Source of the DNA: Psoroptes ovis
Lineage: Eukaryota; Arthropoda; Arachnida; Sarcoptiformes; Psoroptidae
Direction: 5' to 3'
Assembly (NCBI GenBank): GCA_002943765.1
Contig: PQWQ01000001.1
Location: forward strand, 1,860,001-1,924,000
DNA length: 64,000 bases
In this document: positions 47,761 through 60,793 of the stretch, piece after piece
Layout of the letters: each line of letters begins with the position of its first letter
Position numbering within the stretch: the stretch's first letter is position 1
Position numbers and translations under genes: made by a program
Notes under the pieces: generated by a model
What the model saw: only the letters and a program-made list of their open reading frames with translations
The model's database searches: none
What the model was told of the DNA's origin: nothing

Positions 47761-50700
47761 ATGAAAATGAAACGAAATTTATCAACAGCAACGGCGATCG
47801 AACGATTTAATCATAATCAACAAGGATTCCATCAACCACAGCAGCAGCCGCAGCAACACCATAAATCACATGATGGTCAAATTAAATATTTTCAATGTTC
47901 AGCCGATATTCTCAATGATAATTCGGTGATTCGGCCACATCAACCACCACCACCAACGCAACATCAATTGAATCGTCGTCAATTGAATCATCAAACCAAT
48001 CATAATTCATTCACCGATCAATCGATTGCTGATACGACCAATGTTGGAGCCATTGCACCGCAATTATCATCATCAGCAGCGGCAACTTCGACAGCTTCGA
48101 TGGTATCGACAACAACAGCCACCACGACAGCGGCACCACCGATGAATAAACGAAATAAATGTAAGTTTTTGATTTTTGAAAGAAAATTTCAAAGAATTTT
48201 GAATGAAATACCTTCGGGCATTTTATTGCCCTAGAAGATATCACAAAATTTATTTTGATTTGATTACGATGTTTCGATGTCTTAATCAAAGTCTTTGATG
48301 TTTGTTGGTCGATGATCATCCCCGACCGATCAGCGGTGTATTTGCACATTTATTATTTGCTCACATGTGTCGATGATTATTTCACATTTTGAATCATATT
48401 AAATAAAAATAAAAAATCAATGATCATCAATGATGACCATCATCATTGTTGATGCATTAATCATCAAAGAAAAATTGTTTTAACAAAAAACCAAAAGAAA
48501 AAATGTTAAATTAGTCCGAAAAGTTTTCCATGAAAAAATCAATGGGAATGTTCATTTAAAATGGGCAAAAACTTTTCGGACAGCTCAATGTTTGCCGAAG
48601 TTTTCCTTTAATGTTTATTGTCTTCAAATATTGACACCTTTGAATGTCGTGTGTGCATTAGTGCGTTTGTGTGTGTGTAGAAATGTTTATTTTTGCAAAG
48701 ATTATTTCGCAAACAAACATTTAATGATGATGATATTTGCGCATCTTGCGCATCCATTAGGTAAACACCATGCAGTTTTCTTCTTCATTATCAAAACATT
48801 TTGATCAAAAATTTTTGCAATCGTTTTGATATGATCATTGCAAGCAATGATGATGATGATCATTATCATCATCATTGAATTTATTTGATTAATATTACCA
48901 TCATCATCATCACTATTACCATTACAATGATCAAAGCAAGAAAAACACCTGATTTATTACCATTGACTATGGTTGTTTGCTTTCAAGCAGCTTCGGACAG
49001 CTTTTATAATCACATTCTTATTGCCATTACCATTATCATCATCAAATAATGATCATCATTCGTTAATAATGGTGATGATGATGATGCATGAATAATGAAG
49101 CGCATATTCATGATCAATAATGCAATAATGTTTGATTGATTTTATTTGATTTCGAATTTTTTTGAAATTTCTTTGAATTATTTCGGCATTCCATCAAATG
49201 ACCGAATGCAATAAGAATAAGAAGAAGAATTTCATCTTTTTATGATACGAATTTTTATGATTATTCATAGATATACGATGAATCTATCAAAGAAATAAAA
49301 AACTAATCAAATGAATCAAAAGCGAAAGTAAATTCGAAAGTATTTCTTCGTTCGTACAAAGAAGACTTGAATGGATTCAATTTGTTTGTTTCAATTGGTC
49401 AACGATATATCGCTGTCTTTCATATACATTTTGACCAATAAAAACTCAGAAAAGGGTAATTAAAACTTTGATGATGATGACACTGGCCAATGACAATGGT
49501 CAGTTGGTCGAATGAAAACCTTTTCCATTTTTCTTGAACTTCAATTAAGCCGTTATTAGTTTAGTTAAGGCTTCAAGGAAAGGTGCCGATCGACAAGAAT
49601 TGATTGTCAAAAATTTATGGTCATAAAAGTATTCAAATGTCTTCAAGACATGATAATTTTCAAACAATAAAAATAAAATTTGAATTCAAATGTTTCAATT
49701 CTTTTTAAATCATTGAAACTAAATAATACAATTATCAGTACAATTTAGCTGTCCTAAAAGTTCTTGCGTATTGATCAACTGATTAATACATGAAAATCGT
49801 CAAAAGCTTTTCGGACAGTCCAATACAAATTCATTTATCATTGTTGCATTGAAATATTTACATTTTTCTTGACATTTTCATAAATGTCAAACGTCAAATA
49901 TGCCAGACACACCCACACACACATGTACATACACTGATACCATTATATTATTACTTGGGTGGTAAGCTTTTGAAAGCGAATTGCAAAAGTATGATTGCAA
50001 TCATGGTCTTAGGGTCATCATCATAATCAGTATCATCGTCATCGTATCAATCTAAAAGACATTTTTTGGTCAAAAAGAAAGAGTTGACCAACTTTGGTCA
50101 ACTCTTGTTCGCTGAGGAATTCGATGTTTTCAAATTGTTGTCGATCTTGTCCCAAATGGCCAATAATATCACCGACCGACTGATTGTTCACGGGTGACTC
50201 GAAAACACACACAAATAATAAATAAATAAACTTTACCTTAAGAAACTATCAAATGGGTTATTATCATTGTTATTGTTGCACGTTGTTGGCCCAAACCAAT
50301 TACCTGCTGCTCAATTACAACAATTCAGTTGGTATGTAATCAGTTGTGTTTTTGGTTGTACACGTGTGTGTGTGTGTTTGTGTGTGTTCCAAAATTTCTT
50401 GACAATTTTCTCGACAATTTATTGCTTCAGCAAACAAAAAAATTTGTCCCAGTAGGTGGAAATCGGCATTCTCGCCCTCTTTCGCTATACCTTACCCTTT
50501 ACCCCTTACGACTCCTCCACCTGATTACTATTTCTTTGTAAAAATAAAAAAATTGATCAATCAGTTTATTGATCAATTAATCTATCAAATTTTGTTTTGA
50601 CAGTTTAGTTTAGTCACACACACACAGTCTAGTACCTAATACACAAGATATGTCTTATTTACATTCATTAAGAAAAAATGCCTTTACTCAAGTTTGTCAA

Positions 50701-52177
50701 CATATTGACTTTGATTTGACCATTAAATTGATATTGAAAATTTGATAAAGTCATAACAAGTCAGAACTTCTCCTCCGGAACTTTTGAAACATTGCAAATG
50801 GTCAAATGTTGGTGGTCGTTGTATGATGATCATTCAATTTTCGAGTCATTATTTTGACATTTTTATTTGCGGAATTTTTATTCTTACGACAACAACGAGT
50901 CATTTGACATTTTGATTCAAATTTGAATTGAAATTTGATTGTATCGTTTACCGAGTAATTAATTATCTCCATTTAATTTTTTAATTTTAATTAGCATCGA
51001 ATATGATCAAAGATAATTTTAATCATAATAATACAAATAATAATAATAATAATGATGCATCATTACGAAGATATCGTACAGCATTCACGCGTGAACAGCT
51101 ACAATTATTGGAAAAAGAATTTATACGTGAAAATTATGTATCAAGACATCGCCGATGTGAATTGGCTTCGACATTAGATTTGCCTGAAAGTACAATTAAG
51201 GTGATTATTTATTTTCAATAACTGATTTGATTGAAACTTTCTTATTTCGAATGACATTTATATTTTGATTTAAATTGCGCATGTGGCATTGATAATTAAT
51301 GTGTACATTTGATTTTTCTTGTTCATCCACTCGATTATAGGTTTGGTTTCAAAATCGTCGAATGAAAGACAAACGACAACGTATGGCATTAACATGGCCA
51401 TACGCTAATCCTCATCTTGCTGTCTATATGTTTGCCGCAGCAGCAACAGCAGCATCATACGGACAACCAGCAGCAATGTATTGGAATCGTGCAGCGGCTG
51501 CTGCTGCTGCAGCTGCTGCAACAGCACCTCAATCACCATTCGATGATCATGATGAACATAATCACCATACCCATCATCAAAGTCCTCATCATCATTTGCA
51601 TGAACAAACATCGGATAAAGCTAATATGGTGAAAATCAATACACCGCCTCATGCTTATCATCATCCATTAATGATGGGTATGTCAACCGCAAATGATACA
51701 CCATTCATGATGATGAGTGATGGAATTACTTCGCCATCATGTCCAATTATTGGTTCATCACCATCATCAAACCCTATGGCTAATGGTGCAACAATAGCAA
51801 AATTACCGCCAACAATTGATCATGTAATCGCGAATAATAATCACGCTGCGTCTTATTGTACATCGCCATCATTACCGATGACATGTATGGACGTTTGTCA
51901 TTCATCGATGCATTCGCCAACAACAACATCATCATCATCATCTTCAGCATCATTGTCAGCAACAAAATCATCATCATCATCATCACCACCAATGATGGCC
52001 GATATTCATTCATCAACAAAAACAAAATTGTTCAAACCAATGTCACACGATAATAATAATGAGATTATGATAAATCAACAACAGCAACAACAACAGATAC
52101 CATCATCAAACACGACAATCGAAACGAAACGTAAAAAATTATTTCAACCATACAAAAATGATTCAGATGATAAATAA
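47761..52177 (+). CDS. eve: Even-skipped (Eve/Evx) homeobox transcription factor
   Basis: Pair-rule/neural homeodomain repressor. Exons 47761-48160, 50995-51200, 51341-52177 give about 480 residues. The N-terminus is Gln/His/Thr-rich. The homeodomain (about residues 158-217) reads RRYRTAFTREQLQLLEKEF, RRCELASTLDLPESTIK then VWFQNRRMKDKRQRMALTWPYA, with Gln at position 50. RYRTAFTREQL, ENYVSR and KDKRQR..WPYA identify Eve. Intron 2 splits the homeobox between STIK and VWFQ (phase 0). The C-terminal half has an 11-residue Ala run and His/Ser/Asn/Gln tracts. It ends with KKLFQPYK, the Eve C-terminal LFKPY-type Groucho-binding motif; a second LFKP sits near residue 432. Intron 1 is 2834 bases and carries two MITE-like elements. 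The preceding tttcag at 47755-47760 could be an acceptor for an upstream 5' UTR exon. Confidence 0.95.
48512..48585. mobile_element. MITE-like inverted-repeat element, copy 2
   Basis: tagtccgaaaagtttt at the left end and aaaacttttcggacagct at the right form a 14-base near-perfect inverted repeat. Lies in intron 1 of even-skipped. Confidence 0.7.
49747..49824. mobile_element. MITE-like inverted-repeat element, copy 3
   Basis: agctgtcctaaaagttcttg at the left and aaaagcttttcggacagtcc at the right. Also in intron 1 of even-skipped. A solo half-end (cagcttcggacagctttt) is visible at 48989. Confidence 0.65.
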
Positions 52178-52846
52178 ATGAATAACTCCTAAAACACCGA
52201 ACAGGATGTGTGGATCAACATTTTTTATTATTAGATGCACCCCAGTGAATCATAAGTGCACAATAGTTGCATATACCAAGAAATTTTTGAAGTGAATTTT
52301 GGAATTTTTTTTCGAATAAATACTTGTAAATTTTTAATTTAATTTATGGAATATAATGATGAATATGTTTAAATGGCCATAATTCCATAAAAATTATATA
52401 TGTAGTAAATAATAATATAATTGATGATAATATTTGATATCATCTATTTTATCTAAGTCATTAATTAATCAATATATACAAAAATATTGACTAATAGATT
52501 GACTGATTGACAAATAAAAGTATGAGTTTAACTATAAAAATAAAGATTTATTGATTTTTGTTAAGTTCATAATTGAAAAATGAATGATTTTGTTCGATGT
52601 CGACTTGTTCGATCAATAATTCACAATTATGTTAAAATTGTTTTTTTTCATTGAAATTTTACATATAACACCAAATTGAATCATTCGATCATAAGCATTT
52701 CAATTCATTCAATCATTTTTTCAAATTGATTAGTTTGATTTAAGTGTGAAAACTTTGAATTAAAAATAAAAGAATGTAAAAAAAATTTTGAAAATATAGA
52801 ACATCATGACAGATTTTTCAAGTGAATCACATGGTTAATTTTTCAA
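52178..52846. other. Spacer between convergent genes
   Basis: 3' UTRs of even-skipped (+) and NUP205 (-), AT-rich with several aataaa signals. No other feature. Confidence 0.5.
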
Positions 52847-55800
52847 TTATCTTCTATTGAACAATGTAGAATTATTGGCAAAATCATTCGATACAGCAAC
52901 AATACTGGTTAATGGTGATGAAATTTGATGATGATGATGATGAGTATGATGTTTCAAAAATACGATACGCTTTATACGACGACTAATTGCATCGATAAAA
53001 ACATTATTATTACCGCCAGATATTGATTGAATTTTACCAAAAAATGCTTCATTGAATATTGTTTCGGCTTTTTGTTTCATTTGTTCAACTTCTTGTATAA
53101 TATCATGATTTGATTGTTGATCAAACATTTCAATCGCTGATGTATTAATTGAAAAATAAAGATTGAAATGTGTCCATAACAAATATAATACTGATTCAAT
53201 AATTTGTATGTTATTATTGGCTATCATCATTTCATTTGAACGTGTAGCAGCACAGCGATTAATTATGGAAACTAATAAACCAAGATTAAGTTTACAATAT
53301 AATCTTGAATCATTACTTGTTAATGATGGTTCGAATAATGGTTGCTGATTATTTGCTATGTGAAAAAATAAGAGAATGTGAAATTAATTAATTAATTAAT
53401 CGATTCTGATAATTAACTTACAATTTAATGAAACAATTTGTACACAAGCATTAAGAATTGTCATAACAATTTGATTATCAACATTAGACGACAATGATTG
53501 TTCACCAGAACAAAATAATGGTAATAATCCGATGAAATTTGTTTGCAATGTTCGATTTACATTCAAAATTAGACGACCAATTAAACGTGATACCAGCAAT
53601 AATAATTCAGAACCATTTTCGCTTTCTTTTATTGTCGGTGCCAAACGTATTAAATCGTGTAGAATTGAATGTGCCGATATGAATGCACCAAACTGTGGAA
53701 AAAAATTCAAAATCAATAGAATCGATGAGAAAAATTCATTTAAATTTTTTTGGGTAATCAATGAAACAAACCTCTGACATTATTTGTCGATTATTACTAA
53801 TCGTTGTTGTTATCGTTATCATTAAACGTAAAATATATACAAACATCTTAAAACAAACAGTATTTTCACAAATCAAATATGGTGACATTTCAAAACATTG
53901 TAGTGATTCTAATGTTTGAACTAAATCGAGATTATTCAATAAACCATTCAATAGGAAATCATGATTTAATGATGAAAAAATTTTCAATAATAACATCTCA
54001 AGAAAAGAAAAATTAGTTTTGAATTTAAATTTTTTTAGATAAATAATCAAATTACCATTTTTGATTCAAGCACATAGAATGCTTTGATGAATTCATATTT
54101 ATTTGCGCGTATTTCACGATCATCAGACAAGAGGCTCAAAAGTAATTGTTTCAATGAACCGTTTAAAATCAATTCATTAAGCCAATGTTGACAATCACTG
54201 CGATTCAATATTGAAATGGCCATCATTTTTGCTACTTCATGCCCTGACAGTATATCTCTTGTGAATTTATCCAAAAGATTTGATGAAAAACGTAATTCTT
54301 TGAACAATGATGGTGGTAATAATTGGAATAAATATAGTAAAGATGCATAGAAATTTATTCTTGCTCGTTTTTGTTTAGACCAAATCAATGATGAATTTTC
54401 CAAAACAAGCATTATTGAGCGAATACATGATGAAATATTTGTTACACTTTTTGATCCAATTTCATTTAGCTCCCATGATGCTATCAAAATTGTCGAAGAT
54501 ATCGAGAGATAGAAATGTTCATTTGTTGTTGAATCCATAATTTTATTGATCAGCTCTAAATTAATTTCAGTCAAATGACGCGATTGAAGTTCTTGTTCCA
54601 TTCCAGATCCAACAAGACATTTGCACAGAATTATTATTTGTACCAATTCACACCATGATTTAATGAATTCACTCTTTTGCTTGATCATTTCAATTGATAG
54701 ATTAATTTTTGTACAATAAATCATTATATTTTTAATTTCATCACGAAGTAAACTTGATGATGATGAATAAATTTGTGGACCAAGTGATTGAATTTCATTG
54801 AATAATTTTTGATGTAATAATGGTAAATCGATTGTTTTATCAACATTTAAACACTCTGATATTGTTTTCTGTAATTCTTTCGAATTGAAATAATCAAAAT
54901 TTTCCATAGTTGGATGATCATGTCCGAAGACAAATGGATATAAGAAGCCAAGTATTTTAGGTTTTTTACTTTCTTTGAATAAAAAGGAAACATATGAAGA
55001 GCAGTAAGATTGAAGTTTTTGTTCTGATGTTACGCGGATATCAATCGCTAATATTTTGAGAAAATATGTCAATTCAAATAACAAGGATTCAACCAATTTT
55101 CGTTCATTTTCTTCCGATTGTTCCTTAGTGATCATACGATTCCAAAATTTCAAATATTGTATATTGAATTCATAAGTTGATCGTAAAACACGCAAAATTA
55201 TTTCATTCGTATAAATTGATGAACACAATTTATAAATAATATGCATACCAAGTTTACGTTCTTCAATCAAATCTTGCCAATCAATGATTGATTCGTCGAA
55301 CAAAGACAATATTGAATGTAAACATGTATAATTTTGTCCAAATATACTAACGTTTTTCAATGAAAATAATTTACTCTCAATACCGATCAATTTATGAGCA
55401 AATGTGTATCGATTGGTGACTGATCCTTGTCCAAGATATGTATCAATAAATAATAATGCTTCTTTTCGCAATTCTTGATCCTCACGTTCTAAACATTCAA
55501 CAAACATTTGATTTAATTGTTCAGATTTGAGCATTGTATTCTGAACATTGGAACAACATTGCATTAAACATAAAAATGTCATTTCGAAATTTGCTTCACA
55601 TAATGAGCGCAATAATTTCAGTGTATGGATGGCGATCGGTGTTGAAAATGGCAACAAACGAAACAACACAACTAATCGATCTTGACGATTAGTTTGTGGA
55701 TTGATATTATTGAATAAAATATCAAATTTAACAAAATTAGATAAACATAATCCAGATGCACTTCTTATTGTTTCAATAAATAGATCTTGACGTTGACATA

Positions 55801-58395
55801 CTTCACGTAGTAGAGACAATATTGTAATTGTACATTGTTCAATTAATCTACAAGTATAATGAGGTCCATGATTATAATCTTTTAAAGTTGGTAGATTATA
55901 ATTCTGTTCCAAATAGGTGGCACCTTCTTCTAAACTGGAGATAATATGTCGGAATAAAAGATTTTCTTGCAATATTTGTGCAAAAACTGCCAACATTCTT
56001 GGTGTAAGACCTTCGAAAATATCACAGCGTTTCACAATATTTAATAATAATTGATATGAAAGTTTTACAATGATCCATTTTTCATTTTCATTTTTGAACA
56101 TTCGATATGACGATTTCAAGAGTATTGAATCTAAAATGAAATTGAAACAATTTTCAGATGAATTCAATTGATTGATTGCCATATGTGATTCCAAATGTGA
56201 AAATAATGTATTCATCAATTCTAGAAATGCGATCGTAATAGGATATTCTTCATTTTTCACTTCGATTTCTTCAATTTCGATAGCGATTCCATTTTGCCAT
56301 AACTTTGGATGACTAAGCATTCCACTTTGATTGTAACGCGGCAAAATGGTTTCGATTTCTCGCCAAATAATATTCGCTACTGATGATACGATTGAAAATG
56401 CAGCAAAACATTTCAATATTTGAGCTTTTAATTCTCGTGAAACAGCACACCGAAGAATGGATACCAGTAATGGAATGAATGAATATTGTTGATTTTCAGC
56501 GATGGTCACACAACATGTACGATCATTTCGTACAATTTCTTCTAATAAATTAACAATAGCACAAATAGATTCAACATCAGTTGATTTTAATCGATTATGA
56601 TTTTTAATTCTTTGATGAAAATTATTATTGAAACCAGTCGATAATGATGCACTGATTCGTTCGCCATTATCTTCACCACGTACAGTATTCAAGTATTCAT
56701 TCAATGCTTCACTAAATGAACTGATTGAAAATTGAATACTCGTATGAAAACTTGTATTTTTGATTAAATTGAACACATTAAATGGTGAATGTCGTGCTAA
56801 TGATCTAAAAAAATTTATGACAGCCGGATGTAATAATTGAGGAAAGAAAGATTCATGTAACGAACGCACAAATTTATGTAAAACTTGTTGCTTTGATAAA
56901 ATGGATTTTGAATGAATTTGTTGTTGATCGACATTAGGCCAAAAATCTTTCGATAGTCCGAAAGGATCATCAAGATAAAATGTGGCCAAAAATCGTAAAA
57001 ATTTATCAAATTGTAACGATTGATGTGATAAACTAGTGAATGGTTTGATTGATTCAGCAGACAATGCATTCAATATTGTGCCAGATTCATCAGCTTTATC
57101 ACGTAATTCTTTGATTTTATGAGACATATTTATTATCATGTCACAAATTATTTGATGAATTTTTATGACGAAAAATTCTTCACAATACAAATGATTATTT
57201 TGCGCCAATAATTGATTGAAATTTTCAAATACATTTTCTCCGATTGCCCGATCAATCAGTTTCTCTTCATCTATTTCGATCATTTCTAGGCCTGGTAGCG
57301 AATAAATTGATAATGTTTTCAAATTTAATGACACAGCCAAATATAAAATTGATCTTATTGATTTTACAATAAATTCAGATTCACGTAATTTCGTTACGAA
57401 TTCATTCAACGAATTTCCATCTTTGATCCACCAACAAGAATCAAATGTAACCGATTGTCTTTGTTCATCATCTTCTAATTCTTGAATAAAACTAACATCT
57501 AGTGCATATAAGATCGATAATAATAATTCAGTGGTGACTGTATCGAGATGTGTGCCTTCCAAGCAACTCTTATTCTGTACTAGTTCAAATATGCTGAATA
57601 ATTCTTTTTTCGAAAGATATGTTTGGGCAGAATAATTGAATATGATGTTGGCCGTTATTTTACGGATGTCTTTCATCGTATCGAACAATTGTTTTCTATA
57701 TATATATGGACCAAGGCCACGGTTTGTTTCTAACACATCATATTCACGTTTGATATCGAATTCATTCAATATTTCACAACAACGAATGATGATATTTTCT
57801 TCTTTCAATTCACTCACAAATCGATTGATACAACGCGATATTTCTCTCGATAATTTTGATGTCCAACTACGTCCACTACTAGCTTGTATTAATGTTTGTA
57901 AGGCACTCAAAAGATTCTTCTTGCTATCATAATAATATAAAACAGCGACAGTACCGCGACTCATTTCGGGGAAACGCGACAACTGATTTTGGCCAGTAAT
58001 CAACAATTCAAGCGCATTCAATTCATTAAGATCAAATAAATCGGATAAAAGCAATGCTTCATTGACCATATCTTGTGGTATCACTTTTTTCAATCGATTT
58101 TGATTTTCAATAATTGTAATACCATCTTTACTAGCATTACGTACAACATCACGATGCAAGGAATTTTTCGATGGATTTTTCATTGCTGATATAAAATCAG
58201 CTTTATGCTTAATGAGAGCATTTTCAAGAGTTGAACATGCTTGCAATGATCCATCTTGAATTGAATTCTTGATGATGTTATTCAACTGACGATAAGGTAG
58301 CCAACAATGTCCTTAGAATAATAATCGATTGATTAAAAGAAATAATGGAGAACAAAATACTACATACCAAGATCAATTTGATTATCGATAACCAT
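52847..58395 (-). CDS. NUP205: Nuclear pore inner-ring nucleoporin NUP205
   Basis: Large alpha-solenoid scaffold of the nuclear pore inner ring (Nup192 family), partner of NUP93 and NUP35. Exons on the minus strand 58395-58368, 58311-54056, 53996-53772, 53692-53422, 53355-52847 give about 1762 residues, somewhat shorter than vertebrate NUP205 (about 2000). N-terminal homology blocks: HKADFISAMKNPSKN, LLLSDLFDLNELNALELLI, GTVAVLYYYDSKKNLL, FDIKREYDVLETNRGLG, LDVSFIQELE, EEFFVIKIHQIICD. Later blocks: FAAFSIVSSVANIIWRE, WQNGIAIEIEEIEVKNEEYP, LLSLLSDDREIR then FIKAFYVLESKM, and the closing ISRRIKRIVFLKHH. No transmembrane or catalytic motif, as expected. The first exon codes only nine residues plus one base; it is required because 58311 follows a clear acceptor. 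The C-terminal His-rich and Ser-rich tail replaces the longer vertebrate tail. Confidence 0.93.
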
Positions 58396-58769
58396 TATTA
58401 ATCGAATTTTTTTAAACAATTAATTTCTTCAAAAATTAATTGACAATAATCTAGGGAAAAATTTACAAAAAAGCCGCAAAAAGCATGTAAAAAAGCGGTG
58501 ACAAAGAGCAGAGAATTTATCAACGAAACTATCGATACAATCGATAATATCGCCAAGATGAATTTAAAAAAAATTCAAAATCAAATTAAATTTTAATCAT
58601 AGGTTTTTAATAAAATGAATATAAGGAATTCTATACAATAATTACGCAGGCACTTATTCCAGCATATTTTATATGAAATAAAAATAATCCAATGAATATA
58701 ATTGAAAAAGTTAGGAATAAAATGAGTTAGTAGAATGTGTTTTTTGTTCGATATTTTTTTCTCAAATTT
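58396..58769. promoter_or_regulatory. Head-to-tail gap holding the NUP205 promoter
   Basis: 374 bases between the NUP205 start and the WDR45B stop, both on the minus strand. It includes a DRE-type TATCGATA at 58530-58537 and the 3' UTR of WDR45B. Confidence 0.5.
58530..58537. promoter_or_regulatory. TATCGATA (DREF/DRE-type) element upstream of NUP205
   Basis: Exact palindromic TATCGATA about 135 bases before the NUP205 ATG, followed by overlapping half-sites (atcgata, atatcg). In Drosophila this is the DREF site of housekeeping promoters; use in this organism is inferred. Confidence 0.45.
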
Positions 58770-60109
58770 TCAATCGTCAATTGAATCTAAAAATTGGGCA
58801 TATACATCACGTTTACATTCACCTTTGGCATTGAAACGAAATTTATAATAGCTTCCATCTGCACATATTGCTATTTGAGAATAGAATTGAATGAATGATA
58901 AAAATTTAAATAACAAAAAAAAAAGGATTACAAACCAACAACAGAGTCTGGTTCGGAACCAAATGCACATATACATTGAGCGCCAACAGGCACTTGAAAT
59001 CTCGTAAAACTCCATTTTGAACTAAAATATTTCGAAATGAATGATGCTGATGCTAAACTAATGATTATTAGAGAAAATTAATGATTACAAATGATGAACA
59101 ATCGATAAGAAAAGAAATTAATTACTTTGATTGTTTATTTTTGCGGACATCATCAACAGCGAATATATGCACTGTACCATGATCACTTGAAACACATAGT
59201 AAGGAAGAATCTTGATTGAAGTTTATACTGTAAATAATGATAAAATTAATTTGATGGAAGACGGAAATAAATTGAAAAAACTCACCAATAAATATTTGCA
59301 GCATTTGCTCCACGTCGTAATTCATTGAGCAATATTCCAGTTGTAGTGTCAAATATACGAATTAATGTACCTTTTTCAGATGCTGTCGCTAATTTTGTCC
59401 CAGATAAATTTAATGCCATACAACTCAATGCTGAATCGTGTGCAGTTATATCTAATGGATGTTTATCTCCATGAGCTAAATCCATAATTTGTACATTGCC
59501 GATTTTTCTTGCAGGAAAAGCTAAATACGAATTATTACTATTAGGACACAATACAGCAAGACCTTTCGGATTGGAACATGTTTCGAACACATGTAATTGT
59601 TGTGGTATATGAGTGAATGTAAAGATTTTGATCATTGTTTCCAATATGACAACAATACGGTCACGACGGAGTTTCACAGCCTTCACTGCTGATTGGAATT
59701 CTAATTCAATCACATGTTTTTTCTTCAAATCATCCCAAACAATAACTGAAGAAATATAATCAATCAATAAAACGTAAAATTTTCGGCAAAATGTATACCT
59801 TTTTTGGGTGAAAAACAAGGCTTATTCCCACCGCCAACCAATGCTAAATAATTACAACGGAATAACATTTCAACATGACCGATTCCGCCTCCGGTGAAAT
59901 CTGATTAAATGGAAAAATTTGTTACCAAAAAAAAGGATAATAAAATTAATTCTTTGTTTACCTTGTTTTTCTTTTTCTTTCAAAGGATCTGAGTTGTAAA
60001 CACGGAAACCGTTTTGTAAACCACATGCAAAACATCCTTGATCTTGATTAAAACCGACAAATAATAAGTTTTTATTATTCAATGAAGAATCAATTTTTTG
60101 TACATTCAT
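58770..60109 (-). CDS. WDR45B: WDR45B/WIPI3, PROPPIN phosphoinositide-binding autophagy protein
   Basis: Seven-bladed beta-propeller that binds PI3P/PI(3,5)P2 through its FRRG-type loop and takes part in autophagosome formation. Exons on the minus strand 60109-59962, 59900-59799, 59745-59286, 59227-59126, 59057-58936, 58870-58770 give 344 residues, the exact length of animal WDR45B. Blocks: FVGFNQDQGCFACGLQNGF, VYNSDPLKEKEKQ, HVEMLFRCNYLALVGGG, VIVWDDLKKKHVIELEF, VKAVKLRRDRIVVILE, LHVFETCSNPKGL, ATASEKGTLIRIFDT, LNELRRGANAANIYC, VSSDHGTVHIFA, YFSSKWSF, AICADGSYYKFRF. The lipid-binding motif is LRRG, as in WDR45/WDR45B rather than FRRG of WIPI1/2. All five introns (51-65 bases) are phase-consistent. 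Confidence 0.96.
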
Positions 60110-60793
60110 TTTATATTATTTATTCTTCAAAAATTTATTAAACATTGATTTAAAATCGTCAGGGTGGATCATTTACTCATTTAAAAAAAAACCTTTAAAA
60201 AGTAAACAAACAAAAAATAATTAAACTTTATACGAAATGAATATTCGTTGATTTGATTATTATTCTTCAAGTTTGAGCTTCAATCATCGAAAATTGATGA
60301 ATTTTAAAGTGAAACTTTAAATGAAAATTTATTAAATTTTTTCAAATCATTCAGGAAAAAAGGATTTGAACAAACATAAACAAATAAACAAAACACGAAT
60401 CATTGTATGAACAAGTTACAATATTTTGACAAATGATACTTTTAGCGTATGAAGAGCAGCTGTTTTTCTCGTATTGTTTCTGTTTTTTTTGTCTATTTTT
60501 TTGTGAATGAATTTCTCTTACCACTTTTTGGTGGAACACCATTCATTTATTCATTAATTCGTTTGACCATCATCAGAGCATGTGTGACATAGGGACCATT
60601 TATTAGTCCATATATTTAAGTACTATATAACTGTTTATAAAGTGTATCAATATTTCACCAATATACAGATCACCTTGTATTCTAACATTTTTGTTTTGGA
60701 TCAAGTGATTTAAAAGAAAAATAAATTAATTTTTTGGTATTTATCGCATTTTGTTTCATGATTATTTGTAATATTTAATCAATTCAAATAATT
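60110..60793. promoter_or_regulatory. Divergent promoter region of WDR45B (-) and NSF (+)
   Basis: 684 bases between two genes transcribed apart. AT-rich; no clear TATA pair or shared motif recognised. An open frame on the minus strand (60351-60542) has no features. Confidence 0.4.

Noticed and set aside
50267..50541. ORFs in the even-skipped intron with Val/Cys runs
   Set aside because: They translate a GT microsatellite (gtgtgtgt near 50363), not a gene.
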